The notes under the pieces are model-generated. The model saw only the letters and a list, made by a program, of their open reading frames with translations. It was not told the origin of the DNA and did no database searches. From Actinomycetes bacterium (GTDB lineage Bacteria > Actinomycetota > Aquicultoria > Aquicultorales > Aquicultoraceae), in NCBI GenBank assembly GCA_021794835.1, contig JAJYQA010000041.1, positions 32,408 through 96,407 of the forward strand: a stretch of 64,000 nucleotides of DNA, in the 5' to 3' direction. The position numbers were made by a program, and so were the translations under genes. Below are positions 37,171 through 46,138 of this stretch, in pieces. The first letter of the stretch is position 1. Each line of letters opens with the position of its first letter.

Positions 37171-38274
37171 TTATCCTTGCGTCCTCAAGTCGATATCATA
37201 CCCTTTTTCAGCCAGCGCTTTTGCCGCCTTATCTGCGTTCTCTTTTCCCGGGATTGCAAGTCTTAGCGTACCTGCGCTTTCCGTGGCATGAAGAATTTCA
37301 ATATCCTCGATGTTTATACCAAGCTGGCCAACGGCCAGCGTTATGTCGCTAATTACACCCGGCTTATCGGATACTGGGATATAAATCTCGTAGAGCTTGT
37401 CGATTTCCTTGCCTAACGCAGATGGCATATTTAACCTGGCCTGCTGGGCCTTCTCTAGCGTATCTCTAATCCTGTCTTTATCGGCCTCTTCGATATTATG
37501 TCTCAGGCTATCTAACATATCGGACATCTTGTCGATTGAATAAAGGATGGCATCCCGATTATCCAGGCAGATATCGATCCACATGCGCGGGCTTCCCGCA
37601 GCAATCCTCGTTGTATCCTTAAAGCCACCTGCAGCAAGAAGCAGCAGGTTCTCCGTCTCGCTTGCCTCGCTTTTTGCGATATTCACCAGAGCCGCCGCCA
37701 CCATATGCGGCAGATGGCTAATTATGGCAACGGCTTTATCATGTTTATACGGGTCAACTGCAAGCACGCTTGCGCCTATCGAGGTTAGCATTGAATGAAG
37801 CTTTTGATAAGCCGTCATTTCGGTTTTCTGGGTCGGCGTTAGGAGATAGTGGGTGTTTTTAAAAAGAGTGGGATTTGCCGCAGCCACTCCCTGCTTCTCC
37901 GAGCCGGCCATAGGGTGACCGCCGATAAAGTGAACGCCCTCAGGCATTCTTGGCTCTACTTCGTCGATTATGCTTGCCTTAGTGCTTCCTACATCGGTTA
38001 TAATCGTGCCAGGCCTTGCATTTTTCCCGGCCAGTATTGCAAGTTCGGGAATCTTCTTTACCGGAACACATATAAAAATCACATCGGCGACAGCTACCGC
38101 TTCCTCTATGGTATTTACCGCCCTGTCTATAAATCCCCTTTTCAGGGCCTCTTCTGAGGATGCCGGATTACGGTTGTAGCCGATTATCTTGTATTTGGGC
38201 GATTGCTGCTTAAACGCCGCCCCTAACGAGCCGCCTAAAAGGCCGATGCCGATTATAGAGACCGTAGTCTTCAT
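37171..38274 (-). CDS. tyrA: prephenate dehydrogenase with ACT domain
   Basis: TyrA oxidatively decarboxylates prephenate to 4-hydroxyphenylpyruvate for tyrosine. The 367-residue protein has the NAD site IIGIGLLGGSLGAAF, then VGSTKASIIDEV, HFIGGHPMAGSEKQGV with the catalytic His, and SHLPHMVAAALVN. The C-terminal ACT domain (YIPVSDKPGVISDITLAVGQ, about residues 293-367) suggests feedback control by tyrosine. ATG 38274 overlaps the aroF stop codon (TAATG). With aroF, hisC and aroA it forms an aromatic amino-acid operon. Confidence 0.96.
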   Translation of the reverse strand: MKTTVSIIGIGLLGGSLGAAFKQQSPKYKIIGYNRNPASSEEALKRGFIDRAVNTIEEAVAVADVIFICVPVKKIPELAILAGKNARPGTIITDVGSTKASIIDEVEPRMPEGVHFIGGHPMAGSEKQGVAAANPTLFKNTHYLLTPTQKTEMTAYQKLHSMLTSIGASVLAVDPYKHDKAVAIISHLPHMVAAALVNIAKSEASETENLLLLAAGGFKDTTRIAAGSPRMWIDICLDNRDAILYSIDKMSDMLDSLRHNIEEADKDRIRDTLEKAQQARLNMPSALGKEIDKLYEIYIPVSDKPGVISDITLAVGQLGINIEDIEILHATESAGTLRLAIPGKENADKAAKALAEKGYDIDLRTQG

Positions 38275-39299
38275 TAAACAACCAACCTCATTTTTTTATT
38301 AAAGGCATCGGCTACCGCTTTTACTTTCTCCATAACACTTTCAAATTGCTCAAAGTTAAGCGACTGCGGGCCGTCGCTAAGCGCGTTTTGGGGATCGGGA
38401 TGAACCTCGATCATAGCGCCGTCCGCACCAGCGGCAAGTCCCGCCAGGGTTAACGGCTCGACAAGGTTTCTTTTGCCTGCCGCATGGCTTGGGTCAACGA
38501 TTACCGGTAGGTGGCTTAACTGCTTTATAAGCGGGATTGCGCTTATATCCAGGGTATTTCTGGTGTAATTTTCAAACGTCCTTATGCCACGCTCGCATAT
38601 TATAATCTGCGTATTACCGCCTTTTACAATGTATTCGGCCGCCATGAGAGTCTCCTCAACGGTGTTTCCAAGACCCCGCTTTAGTAGAACCGGCTTCCTT
38701 AGAAGGCCGATCTCTTTAAGCAGTAAGAAGTTCTGGGCATTTCGGGCGCCCACTTGGATAATATCCGCAAACTCCGCAACAACCTCAAGGTCCCTTACGT
38801 CCATAACCTCGGTGACTATGGGCAGGCCGGATTCCTTTCTTGCCTCATCAAGAAGCTTAAGGCCTTCTACTCCTAAACCCTGGAAGCTATAGGGAGATGT
38901 TCTTGGTTTAAATGCACCGCCCCGCAAGACAGTCGCCCCGGCAGATTTTACAGCTTTCGCGGTAGAAAGCATCTGTTCTCTGGACTCAATCGAACATGGG
39001 CCAGCCAAGACGTTAAAGTATCCTTCACCAATCACCACATTGCCGATTTTTATTAATGTATCCTCTGGCTGGAAATCACGGCTTACAAACTTATAGGGTT
39101 TTAGGATTTTTATTACATCTTCAACGCCCTCAAAACCACCAAGTGGCAGTTCAGAAACAGATTCCTTATCGCCGATTACTCCAATTACCGTGCGGAACTC
39201 TCCCCTTGATAGGTGGACATCCGCACCTTTACTCTTAATACGGTCGATAACATTTTGTATCTGCTCTTCGGTTGCGCCTTCACGCATCACGATCATCAT
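38274..39299 (-). CDS. aroF: 3-deoxy-7-phosphoheptulonate synthase (type I beta)
   Basis: DAHP synthase starts the shikimate pathway from PEP and erythrose 4-phosphate. The 341-residue protein has an N-terminal ferredoxin-like regulatory domain (MMIVMREGATEEQIQNVIDR to about residue 70), as in Thermotoga maritima. The barrel has NVLAGPCSIES, RGGAFKPRTSPYSFQG, VGARNAQNFLLL, LLKRGLGNT and PVIVDPSHAAGKRNLV. This form lacks the E. coli type N-terminal extension. The ATG at 39299 has AGGAG upstream. tyrA is coupled to it. Confidence 0.96.
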   Translation of the reverse strand: MMIVMREGATEEQIQNVIDRIKSKGADVHLSRGEFRTVIGVIGDKESVSELPLGGFEGVEDVIKILKPYKFVSRDFQPEDTLIKIGNVVIGEGYFNVLAGPCSIESREQMLSTAKAVKSAGATVLRGGAFKPRTSPYSFQGLGVEGLKLLDEARKESGLPIVTEVMDVRDLEVVAEFADIIQVGARNAQNFLLLKEIGLLRKPVLLKRGLGNTVEETLMAAEYIVKGGNTQIIICERGIRTFENYTRNTLDISAIPLIKQLSHLPVIVDPSHAAGKRNLVEPLTLAGLAAGADGAMIEVHPDPQNALSDGPQSLNFEQFESVMEKVKAVADAFNKKMRLVV

Positions 39300-39368
39300 G
39301 AAAAACCACTCCTATACTCTATATTTCTATGCAAATAAAAACTTAGATTATTTTAATAGAAGAAAGGT

Positions 39369-40463
39369 CTATCTATGCTTCAAGGTGTTTTCAAGCTCTT
39401 CAATCAGCCGTGCGTTTTCTTTAGGTGTGCCGACGGTCACCCTGAGCCAATTCGGATATCCAAATATATCTCCCGACCTTACAATCACACCCGCCTTCAT
39501 CAATACGTTCGAGGCTTCGCGGTCGTTCATGCCGATATCCACCAGGATAAAGTTCGCTTGCGACGGGATATAGCTAAACCCAAGCCTATCGAGTTCCTTA
39601 TATAGATACGCAAGACCTTCACTGTTTAGGCGGCTCCTCTCTTCTATTTCGGCATCGCAATTAAGGCTCGCAAGCGCGCCCGCCTGGCCAACTGAAGTTA
39701 CATTAAACGGCTCCCTTACTTTGTTAACCGCCTCCACAATAAATTCTGGGCCAACACCATAGCCGATCCTTAAACCAGCAAGCCCATGCACTTTTGAGAA
39801 CGTGCGCAAAACAACTACCGGGTTCTTACCGTTTATATAATCCATTCCGTTGGGGTACCCACCGTCTTTTACCAACTCGAAATACGCCTCATCAAAAACT
39901 GCAACAACCCTATTTGGTATGCGCTTCATAAACCGATCAACCTCATCTTTAGTTACGATTGTGCCGGTCGGATTATTGGGGTTGCAGATAAAGACTATCT
40001 TTGTCTTTTCAGTTATGGCATCAGCCATTGCCTCTAAATCGTGCCGGTGGTCTTTAAGCGGAATTTCAATAGCTTTGGCATGCATAAGCTTTACTACGGT
40101 GGAATAGACAATAAACGAAGGAGTAGCCATAACTGCCTCATCCGCAGGATCCAAAAGGACGTTTGCCAAGAGCCTTAAAAGCTCGTTAGAGCCCTGCCCA
40201 ATCATCACCGTGGAGGGTGGCACGCCCAGCTTATTGGCGATTCCTTCTCTTAAGAATACGCTGCCACCGTCGGGATACCGGTTAACATTGTTAAGCGAAT
40301 TCTTCATTGCCTCAATTACCTGTGGGAATGGTCCATAGGGGCTTTCGTTCGAGGCAAGCTTAATCGTCTCAGTTATTCCTAGCTCTTTTTCTACCAGCTC
40401 TATCGGCCGGCCTGGCTCGTAAGGTTTTATATCCTCAAGTCCGCGCCGTAGCAAATCGTTCAA
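39369..40463 (-). CDS. hisC: histidinol-phosphate/aromatic aminotransferase
   Basis: This 364-residue class I/II PLP aminotransferase has LASNESPYGPFPQVIEAM, GQGSNELLRLLANVLL, FICNPNNPTGTIV, the conserved VAVFDEAYFE, and the cofactor lysine in FSKVHGLAGLRIGYG. HisC-family enzymes convert imidazole-acetol phosphate or phenylpyruvate-type acids. Because the gene leads aroF-tyrA and no other his gene is nearby, a role in phenylalanine and tyrosine synthesis is as likely as histidine synthesis. The start is TTG 40463 behind GGAGGAATT. Confidence 0.93.
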   Translation of the reverse strand: MNDLLRRGLEDIKPYEPGRPIELVEKELGITETIKLASNESPYGPFPQVIEAMKNSLNNVNRYPDGGSVFLREGIANKLGVPPSTVMIGQGSNELLRLLANVLLDPADEAVMATPSFIVYSTVVKLMHAKAIEIPLKDHRHDLEAMADAITEKTKIVFICNPNNPTGTIVTKDEVDRFMKRIPNRVVAVFDEAYFELVKDGGYPNGMDYINGKNPVVVLRTFSKVHGLAGLRIGYGVGPEFIVEAVNKVREPFNVTSVGQAGALASLNCDAEIEERSRLNSEGLAYLYKELDRLGFSYIPSQANFILVDIGMNDREASNVLMKAGVIVRSGDIFGYPNWLRVTVGTPKENARLIEELENTLKHR

Positions 40464-40536
40464 AATTCCTCCAAGCCTATAAAATATATGCCTTATAACC
40501 TATGTTATAGGAATTTTAGCATACAGGGATAGTAAG

Positions 40537-41112
40537 TCACAACTTATCCGCAGCTAAACGGGGTATTTCAACTATATTCACGCTCCCGGGGGCGGGCCAG
40601 AAGCTCTTGAAAAACATAGGGTCGTCGCCATTAAGATAGCTTACGAGAAGTTTTATCGGGCCACCATGTAACACAACGATGACATTTCCGTCCTTTTCTT
40701 GGTCAACGATCTCCTTGACTGCAAAAAGAATCCGCCCTCTAAATTGCTTCCAGGACTCTCCCCCCGGGATTTGTGTGTTTACGGGATCAGCAAGCCAACG
40801 CTTAAAAATATCGTGGTAAAGTACGTCGATATCATCATAAGTTAGCAATTCCCAATCACCAAAATCGATCTCCCGAAGACTGTTTTTTGCTTTTACTTCA
40901 AGGCTGTGGGATTTTGCTATAATTTCGGCAGTTTGCATTGCCCTTTTTAGGTCGGATGAGTAAACGGCCTTAATATCAACCCCGATGAGGCTATCTGCCG
41001 TCTCTTTTGCCTGCACCAATCCCTCTTCAGATAGAGGGTCATCGGTATTTCCAATGAATCTAAAATCCTTATTTGAATTTGTCTCGCCATGTCTGATAAG
41101 ATAAAGCCTCAT
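40537..41112 (-). CDS. cobC: alpha-ribazole phosphatase-like histidine phosphatase
   Basis: CobC removes the 5'-phosphate of alpha-ribazole or of adenosylcobalamin phosphate. From ATG 41112 (AGGATCA upstream) the protein has 191 residues and begins MRLYLIRHGETNSNKDFRFI with the catalytic RHG motif. It also has LSEEGLVQAKETA, SSDLKRAMQTAEII, LREIDFGDWE and VLHGGPIKLL. Phosphoglycerate mutase-type proteins share this fold; the position after cobS makes the B12 role the better call. It is last in the riboswitch-controlled cobT-cobS-cobC unit. Confidence 0.88.
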   Translation of the reverse strand: MRLYLIRHGETNSNKDFRFIGNTDDPLSEEGLVQAKETADSLIGVDIKAVYSSDLKRAMQTAEIIAKSHSLEVKAKNSLREIDFGDWELLTYDDIDVLYHDIFKRWLADPVNTQIPGGESWKQFRGRILFAVKEIVDQEKDGNVIVVLHGGPIKLLVSYLNGDDPMFFKSFWPAPGSVNIVEIPRLAADKL

Positions 41113-41125
41113 TGATCCTATATCC

Positions 41126-41860
41126 CTATATAATTGCAACCGCCAACAACGCCACCATTTCGGTAAGCTCAATAAGGGCTCCCACCGTATCGCCGGTTAT
41201 CCCGCCAATTCTTGCTTTTATAAACTTTACATACAAAATTGTAAATGCTAAAGTGGCAACCATTACTACTACTGCGTATTTCCGCAACAGAACAGACGTA
41301 ATCGCTATCGTAATTAAGGAAGATATTATAAGAGACCAGCTGCCCGAGCCGCCCATAAACAGCGAACCCAGCCCGGCTTTACCTTTTACATAGGGCTGGG
41401 TTGTTAAAGCATAGGTCGCCGCCCATCTTCCGATTACCGGAAACATAATTATCGAGCCTATCTTTAACTTTATTGCAATCGATGAAAGCAAGAACATCTT
41501 GAGGATGGTAACCGATGTGACAGCTACTGCCCCGAAACTACCCACCCGTGAGTCTTTCATGATCGAGATTATGTGCTCGCTATCCTTTCCTCCTAGTAAC
41601 CCATCTAGCGTATCGGCAAGACCATCTACATGAAGAGCCCGGGTAAGGACAATTAGACTTACTATTGCAATTGCGCTGGTTGCCTGCTGGGTGAGTCTAA
41701 GGGACGCGAGCAAGTATAATCCCGCAACTATTAGTCCAAGGATAAAACCAACAAGTGGAAAGTATTTTAAAGAAGCGGCGAACTCTTTCTTATCCGCTTC
41801 TTTAAATTTTCCACTTGGCAATATCGTTAGGAATGATAGCGCTAGCCTAAACGCCTGCAA
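41126..41860 (-). CDS. cobS: adenosylcobinamide-GDP ribazoletransferase (cobalamin synthase)
   Basis: CobS joins adenosylcobinamide-GDP and alpha-ribazole phosphate in the membrane. The 244-residue protein begins MQAFRLALSFLTILPSG and has the conserved RALHVDGLADTLDGLLGG with its metal-binding aspartates, then RVGSFGAVAV and several hydrophobic helices. The start is TTG 41860 with GAGG twelve bases upstream, a loose spacing. The cobC gene starts 13 bases after its stop. The 206-base gap to cobT is filled with repeat elements. Confidence 0.93.
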   Translation of the reverse strand: MQAFRLALSFLTILPSGKFKEADKKEFAASLKYFPLVGFILGLIVAGLYLLASLRLTQQATSAIAIVSLIVLTRALHVDGLADTLDGLLGGKDSEHIISIMKDSRVGSFGAVAVTSVTILKMFLLSSIAIKLKIGSIIMFPVIGRWAATYALTTQPYVKGKAGLGSLFMGGSGSWSLIISSLITIAITSVLLRKYAVVVMVATLAFTILYVKFIKARIGGITGDTVGALIELTEMVALLAVAII

Positions 41861-41957
41861 CTAATACTATCACCTCAAAAAGGAATTTTCACTTAAACTA
41901 TTTCGCCTAAGAGACCTGATAAAGCGTAGGATGAAAGTAACTTGATTGTATTATTTA

Positions 41958-42000
41958 GATTGCCACGGTCGCTCGTTACCTCACTCCCTCGCAATGACAC
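41958..42000. repeat. GATTGCCAC...CGCAATGAC palindromic-type element
   Basis: The bases run AGATTGCCACGG, then CGCTCGTTACCTCACTCC, then CTCGCAATGACAC. The ends GATTGCCA and CGCAATGAC are the outer parts of a dispersed element that I remember from intergenic regions of unrelated bacteria in the form GTCATTGCGAG...GGCAATC. It lies between cobT and cobS. Confidence 0.65.
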
Positions 42001-42066
42001 TCTTTCTCGACCCTCAATTAATTCGTAATTTCCTATTCATCGTTCACCAATTCACCAGTTAACTGA

Positions 42067-43122
42067 TTAGCCGTTTTTCTCGGAAACACTTGCCTCTTCA
42101 AATGTAGCCATCTCTTTTATGACCTTGGTTGCCGCCTCAACTATTCCCATGGCAAGCACGGCTCCAGTGCCCTCACCAAGCCTCATATCCATATGAAGCG
42201 TCGGCTTTAGCCCAAGCTCATCAAGTATTAGCCTGTGCCCTGGCTCGACTGATACGTGCGAGGCAATCATATAATTTTTGGCATCGGGGCAGAGACGGCC
42301 GGCAACCAACGCGGCAGCTCCCGATATAAAACCATCGATAACAACCGGGATTTGTCTTGATGCCGCACCCAGTATTAACCCGGCAAGCCCCGCTATCTCT
42401 AATCCGCCTACTTTTGCCAGCACGTCGATGGGATCGTTTTTATCCGGCTCTAACATATTTACCGCTTCTTCGATGACCTTTCTCTTGTGGTCCAAGACGC
42501 CGTTGTTTATGCCTGTACCATAACCCACAAGGCTATCGATCGGCTTTCCAGTGAGTGCGGCAAGAATAGCGCTACTTGGGGTGGTATTTCCAATGCCCAT
42601 ATCACCGGTCGCCAGTATCCTAGTGCCTTTTTCTACTTCTTTATACACAACCTCTATCCCGACTTCAATTGCTTGTATGGCCTCGTCTCGGGTCATTGCA
42701 GGTTCCCTCGCAAAATTCGCGGTGCCCAGCTTTACTTTTCTGTTAATGACATTCGGATGGTTTATTTCTGCGGCAACTCCTATATCTACAACTATAACTT
42801 CCGCGCCCACATGCCTCGCCAGGACGTTTATCCCCGCCCCACCGTTTATGAAGTTTAAAACCATCTGCGAGGTGACCTCTTTTGGAAATGCAGAGACTCC
42901 CTCGTCGGTAACGCCGTGATCCCCAGCCATCACAACAACTGTTTTCCGATCTACTTCGTTGATGACGTTTCCAGTTATTCCCGCTAGCTGTATGGATATT
43001 TCTTCGAGGACACCAAGACTGCCCGCAGGCTTAGTTAGATTGTTTTGCCTCTCGCGTGCCTTATCCATAGCTTCTTTGTTTAGCGGTTTTATGTTACTTA
43101 TAGCTTCATTTAGCAAATCCAC
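42067..43122 (-). CDS. cobT: nicotinate-nucleotide-dimethylbenzimidazole phosphoribosyltransferase
   Basis: CobT activates the lower-ligand base as alpha-ribazole phosphate. From GTG 43122, which follows GGGAGGAATAAA, it has 351 residues, near the usual length. It shows QNNLTKPAGSLGVLEEISIQLAGI, VVMAGDHGVTDEGVSAFP, NFINGGAGINVLAR, ATGDMGIGNTTPSSAI and the catalytic Glu region near GYMIASHVSVEPGH-like text (NYMIASHVSVEPGHRLILDE). It is the first gene after riboswitch 43279-43437 and its terminator, so B12 should repress it. Confidence 0.96.
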   Translation of the reverse strand: MDLLNEAISNIKPLNKEAMDKARERQNNLTKPAGSLGVLEEISIQLAGITGNVINEVDRKTVVVMAGDHGVTDEGVSAFPKEVTSQMVLNFINGGAGINVLARHVGAEVIVVDIGVAAEINHPNVINRKVKLGTANFAREPAMTRDEAIQAIEVGIEVVYKEVEKGTRILATGDMGIGNTTPSSAILAALTGKPIDSLVGYGTGINNGVLDHKRKVIEEAVNMLEPDKNDPIDVLAKVGGLEIAGLAGLILGAASRQIPVVIDGFISGAAALVAGRLCPDAKNYMIASHVSVEPGHRLILDELGLKPTLHMDMRLGEGTGAVLAMGIVEAATKVIKEMATFEEASVSEKNG

Positions 43123-43197
43123 TTTATTCCTCCCTTTGGCCCTTTCATCGATTAACACATTCACCGATTCTAACCCTGGACCCGGTCCCTGGACCCT

Positions 43198-43229
43198 AAA
43201 AAATAATCCCCCGGCCTTCCCGAGGGATT
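43198..43229 (-). terminator. riboswitch-linked intrinsic terminator ahead of cobT
   Basis: On the minus strand AATCCCTCGG (43229-43220) pairs with CCGGGGGATT (43214-43205, with a mismatch) and is followed by a T-rich run at 43204-43198. It lies 50 bases after the cobalamin aptamer and is the likely expression platform. Confidence 0.85.
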
Positions 43230-43278
43230 CTCAACCATGTGCTATATCAACACTCCTTCCTCGTCGAGCGTCTAATTA

Positions 43279-43437
43279 TTGCCCAGGCAGGTCTCCTGAC
43301 TTTACGGATCATCGCTCCCCACGCCTTCCCAATTATTCCTTGGTGGCATAATGCGGTTGGCTCCCCGTTTACAGTGGCGGGCCCGTGCCAGATTCTCACT
43401 GGCTTCCCTATTCTCCGCTAGTAGCGGCACCTAAGCT
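43279..43437 (-). promoter_or_regulatory. cobalamin riboswitch controlling cobT-cobS-cobC
   Basis: In the sense (minus) strand the conserved aptamer pieces appear in order: GGTGCC, TAGGGAAGCCAGTGAGAATC, TGGCACGGGCCCGCCACTGT, and the B12 box AAGTCAGGAGACCTGCC (43285-43302). It is followed by a terminator and then cobT. It is almost the same as the aptamer at 59016-59172 (two differences in 154 bases). Confidence 0.96.
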
Positions 43438-43457
43438 AATATTCACTTTCCAACACA

Positions 43458-43486
43458 AATTTATATGTAAAACAGAAGGTTGTCAA
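43458..43486 (-). promoter_or_regulatory. sigma-70-type promoter for the cobT riboswitch transcript
   Basis: On the minus strand a perfect -35 TTGACA (43486-43481) and TAAATT (43463-43458) are 17 bases apart; TATAAA overlaps at a shorter spacing. Transcription would begin about 10-20 bases before the aptamer. Confidence 0.75.
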
Positions 43487-43574
43487 TCTAGCGATCTGGA
43501 TATTGGTTTATCTGCCCGTCCCGAGGGGAATAATGCAAGACATCGGAATATTTAGATTAAAGTAGGTTTATATA

Positions 43575-44474
43575 ATGCAGGAATTTCCTTACCGTAAACT
43601 TGGGAAAACTGGTGAATCGGTCTCCCTTATCGGCCTTGGGGGATTTCATATTGGTCTCATCGAGAACCATGGGCAGGCTATAAGCCTTATTCGTGAAGCT
43701 ATCGAGCGCGGAATAACTTTTATGGATAACAGTTGGGATTACCACCACGGTGATAGTGAACAATTGATGGGTGAGGCTCTTCAAAGAGGGTACCGGAATA
43801 GGGTATTTCTTATGACTAAGGTTGATGGGCGCACTAAGAAAGCGGCTGCCAAGCAGCTTGATGAGAGTTTACAGAGGTTACGCACTGACTACATCGACCT
43901 ACTCCAGCTTCATGAGGTCATCCGCCTAGATGACCCAGAGCAGGTTTTTGCTCCAGGCGGAGCTATGGATGCCTTTGTCGAGGCAAGAGACGCAGGTAAG
44001 GTCCGCTTTATTGGATTTACCGGGCATAAAAATCCCGACATACACCTAAAGATGCTTGAGCAAGACTTCGATTGGGACACGGTGCAGATGCCGCTTAACA
44101 TACTCGATGCGCACTACGAGAGTTTCCAGAAAAAAGTCCTTCCAGTGTTGGTTGAGCGGAATATCGGTGTCATCGGGATGAAGCCATTTGCGGACGGAGA
44201 GCTTTTCGAAACAAATACGGTGAGCGCAATAGATGCTCTACATTATGTTATGAATCTGCCGACTGATGTTGTAATCACGGGGATACAAAACAAACATGAT
44301 CTTAACCAGGCCATTGAAGCTGCAGCCACATTTACCAAACTAAGCGATGAAGAGATCAAGCATATGATTGACAAAACAGCCCCTGTTGCAACGAACGGTA
44401 TATTTGAAACATATAAAACAACAATTGAACACGATGGTACAACCATACATCCGGAATGGTTGACCAACGCCTAA
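43575..44474 (+). CDS. aldo/keto reductase
   Basis: This 299-residue NAD(P)H-dependent oxidoreductase has the AKR barrel. It starts EFPYRKLGKTGESVSLIGLG and carries the tetrad Asp and Tyr in FMDNSWDYHHGDSEQLMGEAL, Lys in FLMTKVDGR and His in DLLQLHEV. The nucleotide-site segment GVIGMKPFA and the C-terminal VVITGIQNKHDLNQAIEAA follow. The physiological carbonyl substrate is unknown. It is on the plus strand, divergent from the first riboswitch unit and convergent with cbiJ, so it is probably not part of B12 synthesis. No terminator is evident in the 72-base gap to cbiJ. Confidence 0.9.
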   Translation: MQEFPYRKLGKTGESVSLIGLGGFHIGLIENHGQAISLIREAIERGITFMDNSWDYHHGDSEQLMGEALQRGYRNRVFLMTKVDGRTKKAAAKQLDESLQRLRTDYIDLLQLHEVIRLDDPEQVFAPGGAMDAFVEARDAGKVRFIGFTGHKNPDIHLKMLEQDFDWDTVQMPLNILDAHYESFQKKVLPVLVERNIGVIGMKPFADGELFETNTVSAIDALHYVMNLPTDVVITGIQNKHDLNQAIEAAATFTKLSDEEIKHMIDKTAPVATNGIFETYKTTIEHDGTTIHPEWLTNA

Positions 44475-44546
44475 TCCGCACCTACGTGTTAAATCTTAAG
44501 CTTAAAGAGAAGGTTTACCATCACAAAATCACCCGAGCTGGCCATG

Positions 44547-45329
44547 TCAACAACCCGGTTTTGCACCTGTATGCATAATGCCGACTACCTCATCTACGCT
44601 TCTTAACGCCTTAGGATCTCCTGCCGGCCTATCGACTATTACCACTTTTATTCCCAGGTCTTTTGCCGCTTGAAGTTTCTCGGCAAAGCCGCCGGCATCA
44701 CCGCTCTCTTTCGTAACAACGAGATCAACACCAAGCCGTTGCCAGAGATCGTAGTTATCCTCGTAGCTAAACGGGCCGACGCCGGCTATAATCTCCTCTT
44801 CGGCAAAGCCCAACTCGATACACTTCCCAACCAATCCCCTATCGGGTAAGACCCGGATGTAAATTTTGCGGTTTGCCCTGTCCGCCTCAGATTTAAATAT
44901 GGCCGCACTCTTGCTTCCTGTTGCAAGAAATATAACCTCTCCCAGCTTGCATGCCTTATCGGCCGCTTCCTCGTACGAGAACGCATGGTAAATTTTGCCT
45001 GCATTAACCAGATCGCCTATCTGGTACGGGTCTCTTTCCAGGCGGATATATTTAACGCCGATTCTTCCACAAGCTTCTTTTGCGTTCTTACTTATCTCAA
45101 GAGCATAGGGATGCGTTGCATCGACAACAACTTTAACGCCTTCGTCTTTAATCAGGGCTTGTAGACCTTCGCAATCAAGCCTTCCACTTATGTGCTTTAC
45201 CAGGGGATGATTGGGGATATAATCTGCAGCAAACTTGTATGCGGTACTGACTAGCACATGCCTGTTTTCTTCTATAAGCCTATCCAAAAGTTGCTTCGCC
45301 TCAGTTGTGCCTCCGAGGACAAGTATCAT
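44547..45329 (-). CDS. cbiJ: cobalt-precorrin-6A reductase
   Basis: CbiJ (CobK family) reduces the macrocycle of cobalt-precorrin-6A with NADH. The 260-residue protein begins MILVLGGTTEAKQLLDRLIE and has VVDATHPYALEISKNA, the YIRLERDP segment, and VVTKESGDAGGFAEKLQAA. These fit the CobK/CbiJ family. The ATG at 45329 overlaps the cbiH stop codon (ATGA). It is the last gene of the long cobalamin operon. Confidence 0.94.
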   Translation of the reverse strand: MILVLGGTTEAKQLLDRLIEENRHVLVSTAYKFAADYIPNHPLVKHISGRLDCEGLQALIKDEGVKVVVDATHPYALEISKNAKEACGRIGVKYIRLERDPYQIGDLVNAGKIYHAFSYEEAADKACKLGEVIFLATGSKSAAIFKSEADRANRKIYIRVLPDRGLVGKCIELGFAEEEIIAGVGPFSYEDNYDLWQRLGVDLVVTKESGDAGGFAEKLQAAKDLGIKVVIVDRPAGDPKALRSVDEVVGIMHTGAKPGC

Positions 45330-46138
45330 ATCTTATAGCCTCTTGGGGTTATCATTCGGCCATCGACCACACGGGTCTGACTGTTGCCGATAATTATTGT
45401 CGTATTCATATCAATGGGAAGTTCAATAAAAGACGCTAGATCGCTTATTGTATAGAGCTGCTGACCGTTTGCTTTTGCATATAGGCCGACCGGGGTCTTT
45501 GGGTTGCGAAACTGCATGAATATGTCTCTTGCTGTCTTTATCTGCCAGTCACGCTTGGTGCTCTTGGGGTTATAAAGCGCGATTACAAAATCGGCTGCCG
45601 CCGTGCATCTTAAACGTGTCTCGATCTTTTCCCAGGGGGTTAAGAGATCGCTTAAACTTATTACCGCAAAGTCGTGCATTAGCGGTGCGCCAAGTGCGGA
45701 AGCAGCCGCGTTTACCGCGCTTACGCCAGGAATGATCTCTATATCAACGTCGTCTTTTTCGGTCGCAAGTTCCAGTACAAGCCCCGCCATGCCGTATATC
45801 CCGGGATCACCGCTACTTACCAAGGCTACAAGTTTGCCATCCTTGGCAAGCTCGATAGCCTTTCGGCAACGCTCAATCTCTTTTCTCATCCCGAATTGGA
45901 AAACTTCTTTCCCCTCAGATATATCGGCTATTGTCTTGACGTAGTTTTTATATCCAACAATCACATCACATACCTGTAATGCTTCTCTAGCCCCTATAGT
46001 CATATCAGATTTTTCACCGGGGCCGATCCCGACTACAATTATTCCTCCTCGGCTAGAGCGACGGTCACCCTTCCGTAAACCATTTTTGTGGCTATCAATT
46101 TCCCACCCCTTGAGGCTAGAATCGCCGCGGGCTCGCAT
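45326..46138 (-). CDS. cbiH: cobalt-precorrin-3B C17-methyltransferase
   Basis: CbiH (CobJ family) methylates C17 and contracts the ring. It shows IVVGIGPGEKSDMTIGAREAL, VALVSSGDPGIYGMAGLVLEL, IEIIPGVSAVNAAASALGAP and ALYNPKSTKRDWQI. The coordinates use ATG 46138, which overlaps cbiG by 100 bases and adds 33 arginine- and lysine-rich residues not expected in the family. The family N-terminus falls at ATT 46039, four bases after GAGGAGG and overlapping the cbiG TAA. No canonical start is available there, so an ATT start is suspected. Confidence 0.93.
   Translation of the reverse strand: MRARGDSSLKGWEIDSHKNGLRKGDRRSSRGGIIVVGIGPGEKSDMTIGAREALQVCDVIVGYKNYVKTIADISEGKEVFQFGMRKEIERCRKAIELAKDGKLVALVSSGDPGIYGMAGLVLELATEKDDVDIEIIPGVSAVNAAASALGAPLMHDFAVISLSDLLTPWEKIETRLRCTAAADFVIALYNPKSTKRDWQIKTARDIFMQFRNPKTPVGLYAKANGQQLYTISDLASFIELPIDMNTTIIIGNSQTRVVDGRMITPRGYKI

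Noticed and set aside
40478..40520. Terminator between cobC and hisC
   Set aside because: CCTTATAAC...GTTATAGG forms a bulged hairpin but has no T-run on the minus strand.
43239..43421. Short ORFs inside the two riboswitch regions (also 59039-59221)
   Set aside because: The near-identical frames follow from the duplicated aptamer sequence; they have no ribosome sites, and conservation follows RNA structure.
43575..44474. Aldo/keto reductase as a B12 pathway enzyme
   Set aside because: It is on the opposite strand, has its own start region and no known role in corrin synthesis; nearness to the riboswitch is not evidence.
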